Shown piece by piece: positions 44,931 to 52,976 of a stretch of 64,000 bases of DNA. Origin of the DNA: Actinophytocola oryzae (GTDB lineage Bacteria > Actinomycetota > Actinomycetes > Mycobacteriales > Pseudonocardiaceae); contig NZ_SOCP01000024.1 of NCBI RefSeq assembly GCF_004364325.1, positions 1-64,000 of the forward strand. The letters are read 5' to 3'. A program made the position numbers and the translations under genes. The notes beneath the pieces are model-generated. The model was not told the DNA's origin. It ran no database searches and saw nothing but the letters and a program-made list of their open reading frames with translations. How positions within the stretch are numbered: the first letter of the stretch is position 1; every line of letters starts with the position of its first letter.

Positions 44931-45812
44931 GTGCCTCGACCGTTCGTCGCCTACCTGAGGGTGTACGAACCGTTGTCCGCATTCGACTCGGACGTGGCCG
45001 ACCGTATCCGAGAATCGGTGCAAAACGGTCAAATCAACTACTCGACGGTAGCCGACCGAGAGCGGGATCTGTGGTTCAGATCACAGCTGTCCCAGCCTGC
45101 CACGCTGCTGCCGGGCGAGCTGGCCAACGGCCAGGCGTCGCCGCGGGCGCTGCGTGACGCGATGGTCCTGGACCCGTCCGTCGTGCCCGGCTGCGTGGTG
45201 ACGGAGCCGCTGGTCTGCCCGCTGGACGTACGGGCCCGCGCGGCGGCGGCCCTGGTCGGTTTCCTCACGACATCCCACCCGACGCTGCTGTCCGGGGCGC
45301 TGACGGCCCGCCCGGACACGGTCAGGGAGAAGGCGGCCAGGGTCCTGGCGGAGTTGCCGAGCGGCGCCGTCCACATCGTGTCCACGACCTGGACCGTGCC
45401 GCTGCCGTGGTTCACAATCGTCGACCCGGCCCAGCGGCATCTGGTGCTGGCGCCCCAGGCCGACCCGACCCGCCAGGTCTGCTGGCGAGCCACGATCGCC
45501 GACGCCCAGGCCCGCGTCGGCAAGGCCCACGGGCTGGCGTCGAAGGCGATGGGTGAGCGGGGGCCGACCAAGGTCCTGGAGGACACGGGGCGGTGGCTGG
45601 AGCACTTCGACCCGTCGTCGGCGGTGGAGCTGGACTACGGCGGGCTGGTCCAGCTGATGACCGACGAGCAGATCGAGGGGGACACGTCCGCCGAGGACGT
45701 GAACGCGATCGTGTCGGCCCTGGAGCGTGAGGACGTGGAGGAGATCGCGTCCCGCTTCGAACGCCTGCGCGACTTCTGGGGCACGCTGGCGGCCAGAGAA
45801 CGCAACAACTAG
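44931..45812 (+). CDS. Conserved hypothetical protein
   Basis: The 293-residue protein has no signal peptide or membrane helix and no catalytic motif I recognise. Its N-terminus (PRPFVAYLRVYEPLSAFD) and the middle region VHIVSTTWTVPLPWF look structured, and the C-terminal third is acidic and helical. It starts at GTG 44931 and its stop shares CTAG (45809-45812) with the convergent RsiG-like gene. Its position next to an anti-sigma-like gene gives no clear function. Confidence 0.65.
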   Translation: MPRPFVAYLRVYEPLSAFDSDVADRIRESVQNGQINYSTVADRERDLWFRSQLSQPATLLPGELANGQASPRALRDAMVLDPSVVPGCVVTEPLVCPLDVRARAAAALVGFLTTSHPTLLSGALTARPDTVREKAARVLAELPSGAVHIVSTTWTVPLPWFTIVDPAQRHLVLAPQADPTRQVCWRATIADAQARVGKAHGLASKAMGERGPTKVLEDTGRWLEHFDPSSAVELDYGGLVQLMTDEQIEGDTSAEDVNAIVSALEREDVEEIASRFERLRDFWGTLAARERNN

Positions 45813-46378
45813 CGGGGCTCGTCGCCGCGTTCGGCGGCCAGCAGGGTGTCCACCGAGGCGCTTCCGGCCTTGTAGCGGGCGCCGATCTCGTCGTTCAGGG
45901 CGTCGACCACCTTCTGGACCTCGCGGCGGCGCCTGGACACCGACTCCTCCTCCGCCGCGTACGTGCGCAGGGCCAGGTCGAGGCGCTCGTCGGGCAGGGT
46001 GGAGACGTCCGACAGGTCGGCGTCGGAGACCAGTGCCTCCACGTGCCGCCGGTGGGCCTCCGCCCGAGACGGTTCCAGCGGCTGGTGACGGCCGGACCCG
46101 GACGGCGAGGCGCGGCCGACGTTGTCCGCGAGGATCTCCGCGAGGCGTTCGACCACCGAGCTGGAGCCGCCCTCCAGGCGCCGCTTCTGCTCGGCCTTCA
46201 CGATGTCGATCCGGCCGTGGAGCAGGCGTCGCAGGTACGACAGGTCGGTCTCCTCCTGCGCGGCGTCGTCCCGGCGGCTCCTGACCTCGGCCAGGTCGAG
46301 TCGTGCCAGGTCACGCACGTAGTCCGGGGCCAGCACCCGGTCGATACGCCTTCGTCCCCCAGGACGGACTTCGATCAC
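45809..46378 (-). CDS. rsiG: RsiG-like cyclic-di-GMP-responsive anti-sigma protein
   Basis: RsiG in Streptomyces binds c-di-GMP and holds the sporulation sigma factor WhiG inactive. The ligand is bound by two copies of E(x3)S(x2)R(x3)Q(x3)D, one in each helix of a coiled coil. This 189-residue protein has both regions: E43-S47-R50-H54-D58 within ETDLSYLRRLLHGRID, and a perfect E144-S148-R151-Q155-D159 within EESVSRRRREVQKVVD. In the first copy glutamine is replaced by histidine. GTG 46378 is chosen because GGAGG lies 9 bases before it; an ATG at 46387 sits too close to that site. No whiG-like gene is in the window. Confidence 0.83.
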   Translation of the reverse strand: MIEVRPGGRRRIDRVLAPDYVRDLARLDLAEVRSRRDDAAQEETDLSYLRRLLHGRIDIVKAEQKRRLEGGSSSVVERLAEILADNVGRASPSGSGRHQPLEPSRAEAHRRHVEALVSDADLSDVSTLPDERLDLALRTYAAEEESVSRRRREVQKVVDALNDEIGARYKAGSASVDTLLAAERGDEPR

Positions 46379-46425
46379 GGTGCACATCCTCCGGTACCGG
46401 GCCCCCAACCGCCAACCACGGCGTG

Positions 46426-47256
46426 TCAGTTGCTTTGCGCGACGCTCAACAGCGTACGAACTTCCTCGGACGACATCGGCGGCCGCTGCGCGATTCTGGC
46501 CAGACCGGCGGCACGCGCGACCAGCTGCGCGTTGTCCCGGACGCGCTCGCCCCTCGCGTAGGACACGGTGTCCTCCATGCCGACCCGCAGGTGCCCGCCC
46601 GCCGACAGCGACGCCAGCATCACCGGCAACGACGTCCTGCCGATCCCGGTGGCCGAGAACGTCGAGCCCTCCGGCATCAGGCGCAGCGCCGCGACGAGGG
46701 TCGACACGTCACCCGGCATCCCGCCGGGCACGCCCATGACCAGGTCGACGTGCACGTGACCGCCGGCAGGCAGGTCGTGCTCGTCGAGCAGGCGCCGCAG
46801 CGACGAGAGGTGCCCGAGGTCGAAGATCTCGTACTCCGGCACGATCCCGCGCTCGCGCATCCGCCTGTGCAGCTCGACCACGAACTCCCAGCGGTTCATG
46901 AAAACGTCGTCGCCGAAGTTGACCGAGCCCATCGTGCAGCTCGCCGAGTCCGGCATCGCCTCGAGCACGCGCAGGCGGTCCTCCTCGGGGTCGGTCACCG
47001 CGCCACCCGTCGACAGCTGCACGACCAGCGACGTCGACGACCGCAGCGCCGCCACCGTCTCCTTCAGCCTGCCGAGGTCCAGCGTCGGCCGGGTGTCGTC
47101 GCCCCGGATGTGGACGTGGATCATGGCCGCGCCGACCCGCTCGCAGTCCTGTGCGGTCCTGACCAGCTCGTCGAGCGTGACCGGGAGGTTCGGGACGTCG
47201 GACTTGGACGACTCCGCGCCGGTGGGCGCGACGGTGATGAGCGTGCCGGTGGACAT
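46426..47256 (-). CDS. BKACE-family 3-keto-acid cleavage enzyme
   Basis: The 276-residue TIM-barrel protein matches the DUF849/BKACE family (beta-keto acid cleavage enzymes), with zinc-binding HxH in MIHVHIRGDD near residue 47 and the conserved QLSTGGAVTD and PEYEIFDLGHL segments. The family splits beta-keto acids with acetyl-CoA; the substrate varies and is unknown here. It lies 47 bases downstream of no obvious partner and 14 bases after the ygfZ stop. Confidence 0.87.
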   Translation of the reverse strand: MSTGTLITVAPTGAESSKSDVPNLPVTLDELVRTAQDCERVGAAMIHVHIRGDDTRPTLDLGRLKETVAALRSSTSLVVQLSTGGAVTDPEEDRLRVLEAMPDSASCTMGSVNFGDDVFMNRWEFVVELHRRMRERGIVPEYEIFDLGHLSSLRRLLDEHDLPAGGHVHVDLVMGVPGGMPGDVSTLVAALRLMPEGSTFSATGIGRTSLPVMLASLSAGGHLRVGMEDTVSYARGERVRDNAQLVARAAGLARIAQRPPMSSEEVRTLLSVAQSN

Positions 47257-47270
47257 GCCCGCGATCGTAA

Positions 47271-48365
47271 TCAGCCGCGCAGCCGCCGGGCAGCCTCCCG
47301 GCCAAGACCCGGCGTGGCCTCGGGGACGGCGTCCGGGTCGATGGCGGCCTGCACGACGCGGTCCTCCGCGCCGACCAGCAGCTCGGCGTCCAGCGGCACC
47401 GAGTACTTCACCAGCGCCAGCGCGATCGGCCCCAGCTCGTGGTGCCGGATCACCGAGCCGACCCGCCCGACCGTCCGCCCGCCTGCCTCCCCTTCCTTCA
47501 CCTGCACCACGGGGTCACCGGTCTCCGGCAGCACCTCCGGCGAGCCGTCGAGGTGCAGCAGCAGCATCCGCCGGGGCGGCCTGCCGACGTTGTGCACCTT
47601 CGACACCGTCTCCTGGCCGCGGTAGCAGCCCTTCGCGACGTGCGCGGCGACGTGCACCCAGCCCACCTCGTGCGGGATCGTGCGGTCGTCGGTGTCGAGG
47701 TTCATGCGGGCCCGCGCGGCCTCGACGCGGAAGGCCTCGTAACCCCAGCTGCCCATCGGCCGGGCGCCTGCCGCGGTCAGCCGGGACCACCAGTTCGTCA
47801 GCTCGGCACGCGGCACCAGCAGGTCGACACCGAGCGCGCCGCGCCGCACGACCACGTCCTCGGCGGCGGCGACCTCGTGCTGATCGGGTGCAGGCAGCCC
47901 GACCGAGGTCAACAGGTCGTCGGTGGTGGGCCCGAGCAGCGTCAGCACCGCACGCTCGGCCGTCGCGTCACGCAGCTCCACCTTCGACCAGAACACCATC
48001 GACCGGAGGTACTCCAGCAACGTCTGCCTGCCGCCGCGTGCTCCGGTCGCCCGTGCGCCGGGGTCGGTGTCGAGCCAGACGGTCTCGTCGAGGTGCGCGA
48101 CCTCCATGTGCGTGTCGACACGGCCCTGGCTGTCGAGCACGAGTGCCTCGGTGGCCGCGCCGTCGGGCAGGTCGGTCATGTGCTGGGAGATGACGAGGTG
48201 CAGCCAGGAGAGGCGTTCCGGCCCGGTCACCGCGATCACCTCGCGGTTGGTGCGGTCGACGACCGCGACCTTGCGTGCCGCGGCCCGCTGCTCGGCGAAC
48301 GGGTCGCCGTAGTGCCATGGCACGCCGGCGTCCGGCGAGCCGTCAGGCGCGGGAATCGCGGTCAT
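47271..48365 (-). CDS. ygfZ: Folate-binding protein YgfZ
   Basis: YgfZ is a folate-dependent protein of the GcvT fold that supports Fe-S cluster enzymes. The 364-residue protein has the diagnostic KGCYRGQE motif (residues about 242-249, with the conserved cysteine) near the C-terminal third and the GcvT-like N-terminal region. It starts at ATG 48365, overlapping the Fur stop by ATGA, so Fur and YgfZ are coupled. Confidence 0.93.
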   Translation of the reverse strand: MTAIPAPDGSPDAGVPWHYGDPFAEQRAAARKVAVVDRTNREVIAVTGPERLSWLHLVISQHMTDLPDGAATEALVLDSQGRVDTHMEVAHLDETVWLDTDPGARATGARGGRQTLLEYLRSMVFWSKVELRDATAERAVLTLLGPTTDDLLTSVGLPAPDQHEVAAAEDVVVRRGALGVDLLVPRAELTNWWSRLTAAGARPMGSWGYEAFRVEAARARMNLDTDDRTIPHEVGWVHVAAHVAKGCYRGQETVSKVHNVGRPPRRMLLLHLDGSPEVLPETGDPVVQVKEGEAGGRTVGRVGSVIRHHELGPIALALVKYSVPLDAELLVGAEDRVVQAAIDPDAVPEATPGLGREAARRLRG

Positions 48366-48925
48366 CGGCTATCTCCTTCTGTGTCAACTGTCGCTCTCGC
48401 TCCTCCGCTGACGACGCCGTCTTCCCTCCTGCGCGCGGAGGCCCAGGGCTCGTTCCTCGCCGGGCCTCCGTGCTCGTCAGTCCAGACGGCGCCCGCTCCG
48501 TCGCTCCGCTCCCGGCACTTCTCACACAGCCCGGACAGGGCGAGGTGGCTGGCATCCAGTGCGAACCCGAAGCGGGAGCGCAGTGTTCCGCGCAGCTCGT
48601 CCATCAGCTCGCACGGCGCCTCGATCACGGTGTCACACCGGTGGCAGACGAGGTGGACGTGCTGGTGCTCGTGGACGGAGTAGTTGGGCGCGCCGTGGCC
48701 GAGGTGCGTGTGCCGCACGATGCCGAGGTCCTCGAGCAGCTCGAGCGTGCGGTAGATGGTGGTGATGTTGACGCTCGGGGTCGACCGCTGGACGTGCTGG
48801 CAGACCTGTTCCGGGGTGGCGTGCTCGAGGTCGAGCAGCGCGTCGAGCACGAGCTGACGCTGCGGTGTCATTCGCATACCGCGCTCGTGCAGTGTGCTTT
48901 TCAGCTCCTGGATGTTGGTTGCCAC
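48362..48925 (-). CDS. Fur-family metalloregulator with long C-terminal tail
   Basis: The 187-residue regulator has an N-terminal winged helix (MRMTPQRQLVLDALLDL and VNITTIYRTLELLEDLGIV) and metal-binding residues in HEHQHVHLVCHRC. The two CxxC pairs of the structural zinc site are CHRC and CEKC. About 48 residues follow the second pair, rich in Gly/Arg/Ala, which is longer than usual. The metal (iron, zinc or peroxide sensing) cannot be told from sequence. It is 23 bases from the divergent aminotransferase start and coupled to ygfZ. Confidence 0.92.
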   Translation of the reverse strand: MATNIQELKSTLHERGMRMTPQRQLVLDALLDLEHATPEQVCQHVQRSTPSVNITTIYRTLELLEDLGIVRHTHLGHGAPNYSVHEHQHVHLVCHRCDTVIEAPCELMDELRGTLRSRFGFALDASHLALSGLCEKCRERSDGAGAVWTDEHGGPARNEPWASARRREDGVVSGGARATVDTEGDSR

Positions 48926-48948
48926 ACCATGAATCGTAGGCTCTTCGT

Positions 48949-49791
48949 ATGCGCGTGCTGGTGATGCTGGACGGAACCGTCGTCGACCCCGGGACCCCGG
49001 TGATCCGGGTGGACGACCTGGGGATCACCCGAGGCGACGGTGTCTTCGAGACGATCCTGGTGGTCGACGGGAAGCCCCGCGAACTGGGACCGCACCTCGA
49101 CCGGCTGGACCGGTCGGCAGCCATGCTCCAGCTCCCGCCGCCGTCCCGGCCCGACTGGGAGCACTGCGTCCAGGCCGTGCTGGACAACTGGCGGGGCGGC
49201 GCGGAGATGGCGCTGAAGATGATCTACACCCGAGGTCCGGAGTTCGGCGACGGCACGCCGACCGGCTATGCCATGGGCCTCGAGATCGGCGAGAAGGTGT
49301 TGCGGGCACGGCAGACCGGCGTCGCGGCGATCACGCTCGACCGCGGGTACGACCCGGAGATCGTGTCGCGGGCACCGTGGCTGCTGCTGGGTGCGAAGTC
49401 GTTGTCGTACGCGGTGAACATGGCGGCCACCCGGCACGCGGAGTCGGTCGGCGCTTCCGAGGTCATCTTCATCGCGGCGGACGGCTCGGTGCTGGAAGGA
49501 CCGACGTCCTCGGTGGTGCTGGTGAACGGGCGGACCCTGCGGACCACGCCGCCGTCGAGCGGGATCCTGAAGGGGACGACCCAGGGCGCGCTGTTCCGCG
49601 CGGCGGAGCGGGCCGGCTGGGTGACCAAGGTCGAGCCGGTCACCCTGGCCGAGCTGCGTGAGGCGGACGCCCTGTTCATGGCGTCCAGCGTCCGCAAGAT
49701 CACCCGTGTGCACACGCTGGACGGCACCGCGCTGGCCGACACGACAGACCTGCGCGAGGAACTGAACGCCCTGTACGAGTCGGAGTACTGA
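48949..49791 (+). CDS. Class-IV PLP aminotransferase (aminodeoxychorismate lyase-like)
   Basis: The 280-residue PLP enzyme of fold type IV has the early GITRGDGVFETILVVDG strand, the lysine-containing AKSLSYAVNMAATRHA segment and VLEGPTSSVVLVNG. It resembles PabC and branched-chain/D-amino-acid aminotransferases; PabC (p-aminobenzoate synthesis) is plausible beside a folate-linked ygfZ. As I recall, the Mycobacterium homologue has the same position. It starts at ATG 48949. Confidence 0.85.
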   Translation: MRVLVMLDGTVVDPGTPVIRVDDLGITRGDGVFETILVVDGKPRELGPHLDRLDRSAAMLQLPPPSRPDWEHCVQAVLDNWRGGAEMALKMIYTRGPEFGDGTPTGYAMGLEIGEKVLRARQTGVAAITLDRGYDPEIVSRAPWLLLGAKSLSYAVNMAATRHAESVGASEVIFIAADGSVLEGPTSSVVLVNGRTLRTTPPSSGILKGTTQGALFRAAERAGWVTKVEPVTLAELREADALFMASSVRKITRVHTLDGTALADTTDLREELNALYESEY

Positions 49792-49796
49792 CCGCT

Positions 49797-49942
49797 TCAG
49801 CCGGGGTATCGCGGGATCGTCGCCGCCTGTAGGTGGCGGGTGAGCTTGTCGCACGCGTCCTCGAGGGCGGCCGTGAGACGACGACACGTGTCCGGGTGGT
49901 CGAAAATCAGCCGGAGGGCGTCGCCGTCGTACTCTATTCCAC
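49797..49942 (-). other. Possible small gene upstream of the XRE regulator, start disrupted
   Basis: On the minus strand an open stretch of about 46 codons (stop at 49797-49799) encodes IEYDGDALRLIFDHPDTCRR then a helical tail ending RYPG. It looks protein-like but has no ATG, GTG or TTG at its head. A GTG at 49942 is one base out of frame (GTG GAA TAG), and one extra A would give V-E-I-E-Y-D. This could be a real small gene with a one-base deletion, or a decayed one. Weak support. Confidence 0.28.
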
Positions 49943-49962
49943 GATTGGGTGGAGGTTCATCC

Positions 49963-50817
49963 GTGGTCGACCACCGCGCCGATCCGAAGGCGCTCCGGTT
50001 CCTCATCGGCCATGATCTCAAGACGTCGCGGGAGCGTGCCCGGGTCACGCAGGAACAGGCGGCCAAGGCGATCGGCTGTAGCCAGGGGAAGGTCAACCAC
50101 CTCGAGTCCGGGCGGAACCAGCAGCAGCCCGAGGAGGTGACGAGACTTCTTCGCTTGTACGGCGCCGATGTCGAGCACGTGGACCGGATGGCCTCCCTCG
50201 CGGGCAGGGCTGACCAGGACACGTGGTGGGCGCCGTTCAGCGAGGTACTCCCCAACTGGTTCAGGACCTTTGTCGGCCTGGAGGGCCTCGCCATCACGGA
50301 GTTCTACTACAAAACGTTGCTGCTGCCCGGGCAGCTTCAAATACCGGAATACGCCGAGGCGCTGCTCGTGGACAATCTTCGAGTCCCGCCGGCAGAAGTC
50401 CCGCATGTCGTGCAGGCCCGAATGGCGCGGCAGAGGGTGCAGAGTGATGAGAGTCCGCTGCGGTTCCGCGCGGTGATCGAGCAGTACGTACTCGACCGGA
50501 TCGTCGGCAGCTCAAAGATCATGCGAGCGCAGCTTGAGTGCCTACTCGCGTTGATGGCGCGAGACAACGTCGAGTTGCACGTGATGCCGGCCGAGGTGGC
50601 AGTGCACGACGGCCTCGACGGTGAGTTCCTGCTGCTGGACTTCGACGAGGCGCAGAGCATCGGCTACATCGAGTACCAGAACGGCGCCGTCTATGTGCAA
50701 GATCAAGATCAGGTCGGCCTGTATAATTTGGCTGCGGATCGACTCTGTGCGGCGGCGTTGTCCGAGGCCGATTCCGTGTCATTCATCGAGAACCGGCTCT
50801 CCGCGTTGGAGGCATGA
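49963..50817 (+). CDS. XRE-family regulator with DUF5753 domain
   Basis: The 284-residue regulator has an N-terminal HTH (residues about 10-65, with RVTQEQAAKAIGCSQGKVNHLE) and the C-terminal DUF5753 domain common in actinomycetes (AITEFYYKTLLLPGQLQIPEYAEAL-type start, with the RQRVQSDESPLRFRAVIEQ segment). Such proteins pair with a small DUF397 protein; the pair resembles the scr1/scr2 and whiJ-type loci of Streptomyces, linked to development and antibiotic control. GTG 49963 has GGAGG at 49951-49955. The next gene starts 1 base after the stop. Confidence 0.92.
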   Translation: MVDHRADPKALRFLIGHDLKTSRERARVTQEQAAKAIGCSQGKVNHLESGRNQQQPEEVTRLLRLYGADVEHVDRMASLAGRADQDTWWAPFSEVLPNWFRTFVGLEGLAITEFYYKTLLLPGQLQIPEYAEALLVDNLRVPPAEVPHVVQARMARQRVQSDESPLRFRAVIEQYVLDRIVGSSKIMRAQLECLLALMARDNVELHVMPAEVAVHDGLDGEFLLLDFDEAQSIGYIEYQNGAVYVQDQDQVGLYNLAADRLCAAALSEADSVSFIENRLSALEA

Positions 50818-50818
50818 A

Positions 50819-50995
50819 ATGACCCCGCAATGGCGGAAGTCGAGCTTCAGCAGCAACGGCGAGGCCTGCGTCGAGATTGCACCGGCTCTCGAGCAGGTGC
50901 TGGTACGGGACAGCAAGTGCCCCGACGCCGGCATGATCGAGCTGCCGGTCCCCGCCTGGGCCACCTTCGTCCGGTTAACCAGCCACTCGGCGTAG
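50819..50995 (+). CDS. DUF397 small protein, partner of the XRE regulator
   Basis: The 58-residue protein matches DUF397: TPQWRKSSFSSNGEACVEIA at the start and VLVRDSKCPDAG in the middle. It starts at ATG 50819 right after the XRE gene and its last 21 bases overlap the convergent nitrobindin gene. DUF397 proteins act with their upstream XRE regulators; whether as antagonist or partner is not visible here. Confidence 0.9.
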   Translation: MTPQWRKSSFSSNGEACVEIAPALEQVLVRDSKCPDAGMIELPVPAWATFVRLTSHSA

Positions 50996-51613
50996 GTACG
51001 CCGACGTGTGGGGCTGCAGTGGCTGGCCCATCATCGCGCGTTCCTCGACGTAGGCCAGGTCGCCGTTGTTGACCAGGCCGTACAGCCGCTTCGCGCCGTT
51101 GACCTCCTTGGCCGACTCCGTGCGCATGACGACGTCCGTCGCCAGCTCCCACGACGTCTGCGTGCGGTTCTCGCCGTAGAAGATCTCGATGATGCCTGTC
51201 GGGTGGGCCAGGAGCAGCTCGATCTTGTCGTCCGGCTGCGGTCGCCACCAGCCGACCTCGCGGGCCGCTGGCCTGATGACCTTGCCGTCCGCATCCACCA
51301 GCCAGGCGCGGCTCTCGTAGTACACGAAGGGCCTGCCGTCGTGGGCGAAGACCACCTGCTGGCTGAAGTGCTGCGCCTCGATGGTCGGGTACACGACCTC
51401 ACCCTCACCGCGCCACACGCCGATCAGCGGCAGCAGGGGCAGCAGCGCGTCGTGGAGGTTCGCGCCCTCGCGCAGGTTCGCCGTGTCGTTCGGGATCGGG
51501 AGGTCCGGCCACTGGGGGACGTTGCGCTCCCGGGTGCTGTTGGCGCGTTCGGCCGCCGCACGCAGGGCCGCGTCGCCGCTGCCGGGCACCGGTGGCCCGT
51601 CGGGAGTGGTCAT
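50975..51613 (-). CDS. Nitrobindin-like FABP-family heme protein
   Basis: The 212-residue beta-barrel protein matches the nitrobindin/THAP4 family of heme-binding peroxynitrite isomerases. The GVWRGEGEV signature (GxWxGxG) is in the first third and a C-terminal histidine in QPLQPHTSAYLRR is in the expected axial-ligand position. It is cytosolic. It starts at ATG 51613, overlapping a tiny upstream membrane gene by ATGA. As I recall, the Mycobacterium homologue lies in the same order next to the DUF1416 gene. Confidence 0.88.
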   Translation of the reverse strand: MTTPDGPPVPGSGDAALRAAAERANSTRERNVPQWPDLPIPNDTANLREGANLHDALLPLLPLIGVWRGEGEVVYPTIEAQHFSQQVVFAHDGRPFVYYESRAWLVDADGKVIRPAAREVGWWRPQPDDKIELLLAHPTGIIEIFYGENRTQTSWELATDVVMRTESAKEVNGAKRLYGLVNNGDLAYVEERAMMGQPLQPHTSAYLRRVAG

Positions 51614-51708
51614 GAGTGTCGCCCCGCGATGCGGGTGGCCAGCAGGCCCAGCGTGACGGTGCCCGCCAGTGCGGCGGCGATCAGCAACGAGGTGACGAAC
51701 AATTCCAC
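51610..51708 (-). CDS. Small membrane peptide upstream of nitrobindin
   Basis: A 32-residue open frame from GTG 51708 encodes one membrane helix (FVTSLLIAAALAGTVTLGLL) with a basic tail. It overlaps the nitrobindin start by ATGA, typical of a coupled real gene. An ATG at 51741 would extend it but lies inside a terminator hairpin. No clear ribosome-binding site is seen, so the start and reality of the gene are uncertain. Confidence 0.45.
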   Translation of the reverse strand: MELFVTSLLIAAALAGTVTLGLLATRIAGRHS

Positions 51709-51726
51709 CCGTGGAGGATATGGCAA

Positions 51727-51759
51727 CGCGGGGCGGCCCATTGACATGGCCGCCCCGCG
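51727..51759 (-). terminator. Hairpin terminator downstream of DUF1416
   Basis: CGCGGGGCGGCC (51727-51738) pairs perfectly over 12 bp with GGCCGCCCCGCG (51748-51759), loop of 9 bases. It lies 18 bases past the minus-strand DUF1416 stop and closes the sulfurtransferase operon. Confidence 0.8.
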
Positions 51760-51776
51760 TCTGGTTACGAGCCTTC

Positions 51777-52088
51777 TCAGCCGACGGACACGGCTACCGG
51801 GTGCAGACCCGGGCCGGCCGCGGTCACCTTCGTCTCGCCGTTGCCGCCGCGGTGGAGGGCGCGGACCGTCCACTCGCCCGGCGCGGCGAAGAACCGGAAG
51901 TCACCGTCCGAGGACGACACGACCTCGGCGGTGAACTCGCCGCTCGAGTCGAGGAGACGCACGTACGCACCGCCCACCGCGACGCCGTCGGCGGTCACCT
52001 TGCCGCTCAGCACGATCTCCTTGGCGAGGTCCACCCCGGCGGGCAGCGTGGCGCCCTGCTCCGGCGCGCCGCAACCGTCGTTGGCCAT
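51777..52088 (-). CDS. DUF1416 protein (SseC-like)
   Basis: The 103-residue protein belongs to the DUF1416 family, called SseC in Mycobacterium, which sits beside thiosulfate sulfurtransferase genes. It has a small all-beta, carboxypeptidase-regulatory-like pattern (VTADGVAVGGAYVRLLDSSG and FRFFAAPGEWTVRALH). It is expected to act in sulfur metabolism with the upstream sulfurtransferase. It is last in the operon. Confidence 0.9.
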   Translation of the reverse strand: MANDGCGAPEQGATLPAGVDLAKEIVLSGKVTADGVAVGGAYVRLLDSSGEFTAEVVSSSDGDFRFFAAPGEWTVRALHRGGNGETKVTAAGPGLHPVAVSVG

Positions 52089-52106
52089 TCCCGTCTCCTT
52101 CTCTGG

Positions 52107-52128
52107 GCCTGCGGTTCGCTCCGCAGGC
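52107..52128 (-). other. Intercistronic hairpin between sulfurtransferase and DUF1416
   Basis: GCCTGCGG (52107-52114) and CCGCAGGC (52121-52128) form an 8-bp stem with a 6-base loop between two cotranscribed genes. It may tune downstream expression. It overlaps the repeated 15-mer shared with 33457-33471. Confidence 0.5.
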
Positions 52129-52133
52129 TCCGA

Positions 52134-52976
52134 CTACTTCGTGCCTGGGCCGATCTCGACCGGCACACCCACCAGCGACCCGTACTCGGTCCACGAGCCG
52201 TCGTAGTTCTTGACATCCGGGTAGCCGAGCAGCTCGTGCAGCGCGAACCACGTGTGCGAGCTGCGCTCACCGATGCGGCAGTAGGCGATGGTGGCCTTGG
52301 ACTCGTCGATCCCCGCGTCCTTGTACAGCTCGCGCAGCTCGTCCTCGGAACGGAACGTGCCGTCCTCGTTGGCCGTCTTGCTCCACGGCACGTTGATGGC
52401 CGACGGGATGTGGCCGCCGCGCTGCGCCTGCTCCTGCGGGAGGTGCGCGGGTGCGAGCAGCTTGCCGGAGAACTCGTCCGGCGACCGCACGTCGACCAGG
52501 TTCTTCGCGTTGATCGCGTCGACGACCTCGTCGCGGAACGCGCGGATCGCCAGGTCCTGCTCCTGCGCCTTGTAGCCCGTCTCGTCGCGGGTCACGGCGT
52601 CCTTGGACAGCGGGCGCCCGTCCAGCTCCCACTTCTTGCGGCCGCCGTCGAGCAGCTGCACCGACTGGTGGCCGTACAGCCTGAAGTACCAGTACGCGTA
52701 CGCGGCGAACCAGTTGTTGTTGCCGCCGTAGAGGACCACCTTGTCGTCGTTGCCGATGCCCTTGGCGGACAGCAGCTTCTCGAAGCCCTCGCGGTCGACG
52801 AAGTCGCGGCGCACCGGGTCCTGCAGCTCGGTCTTCCAGTCGATCTTCACCGCGCCGGGGATGTGGCCGCCGTCGTAGGCGGAGGTGTCCTCGTCGACCT
52901 CGACGAACACCACCCCGGGGCTCTCCAGGTTCTCTTCGGCCCAGTCGGCGGTGACCAGCACGTCTTCGCGGCTCAT
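52134..52976 (-). CDS. Thiosulfate sulfurtransferase (rhodanese)
   Basis: The 280-residue two-domain rhodanese transfers sulfane sulfur from thiosulfate. The active cysteine lies in the C-terminal loop CRIGERSS, the thiosulfate type. The N-terminal inactive domain includes YDGGHIPGAVKIDW. It matches the SseA/CysA2 proteins of mycobacteria. It overlaps the DUF4395 gene by ATGA. Confidence 0.95.
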   Translation of the reverse strand: MSREDVLVTADWAEENLESPGVVFVEVDEDTSAYDGGHIPGAVKIDWKTELQDPVRRDFVDREGFEKLLSAKGIGNDDKVVLYGGNNNWFAAYAYWYFRLYGHQSVQLLDGGRKKWELDGRPLSKDAVTRDETGYKAQEQDLAIRAFRDEVVDAINAKNLVDVRSPDEFSGKLLAPAHLPQEQAQRGGHIPSAINVPWSKTANEDGTFRSEDELRELYKDAGIDESKATIAYCRIGERSSHTWFALHELLGYPDVKNYDGSWTEYGSLVGVPVEIGPGTK

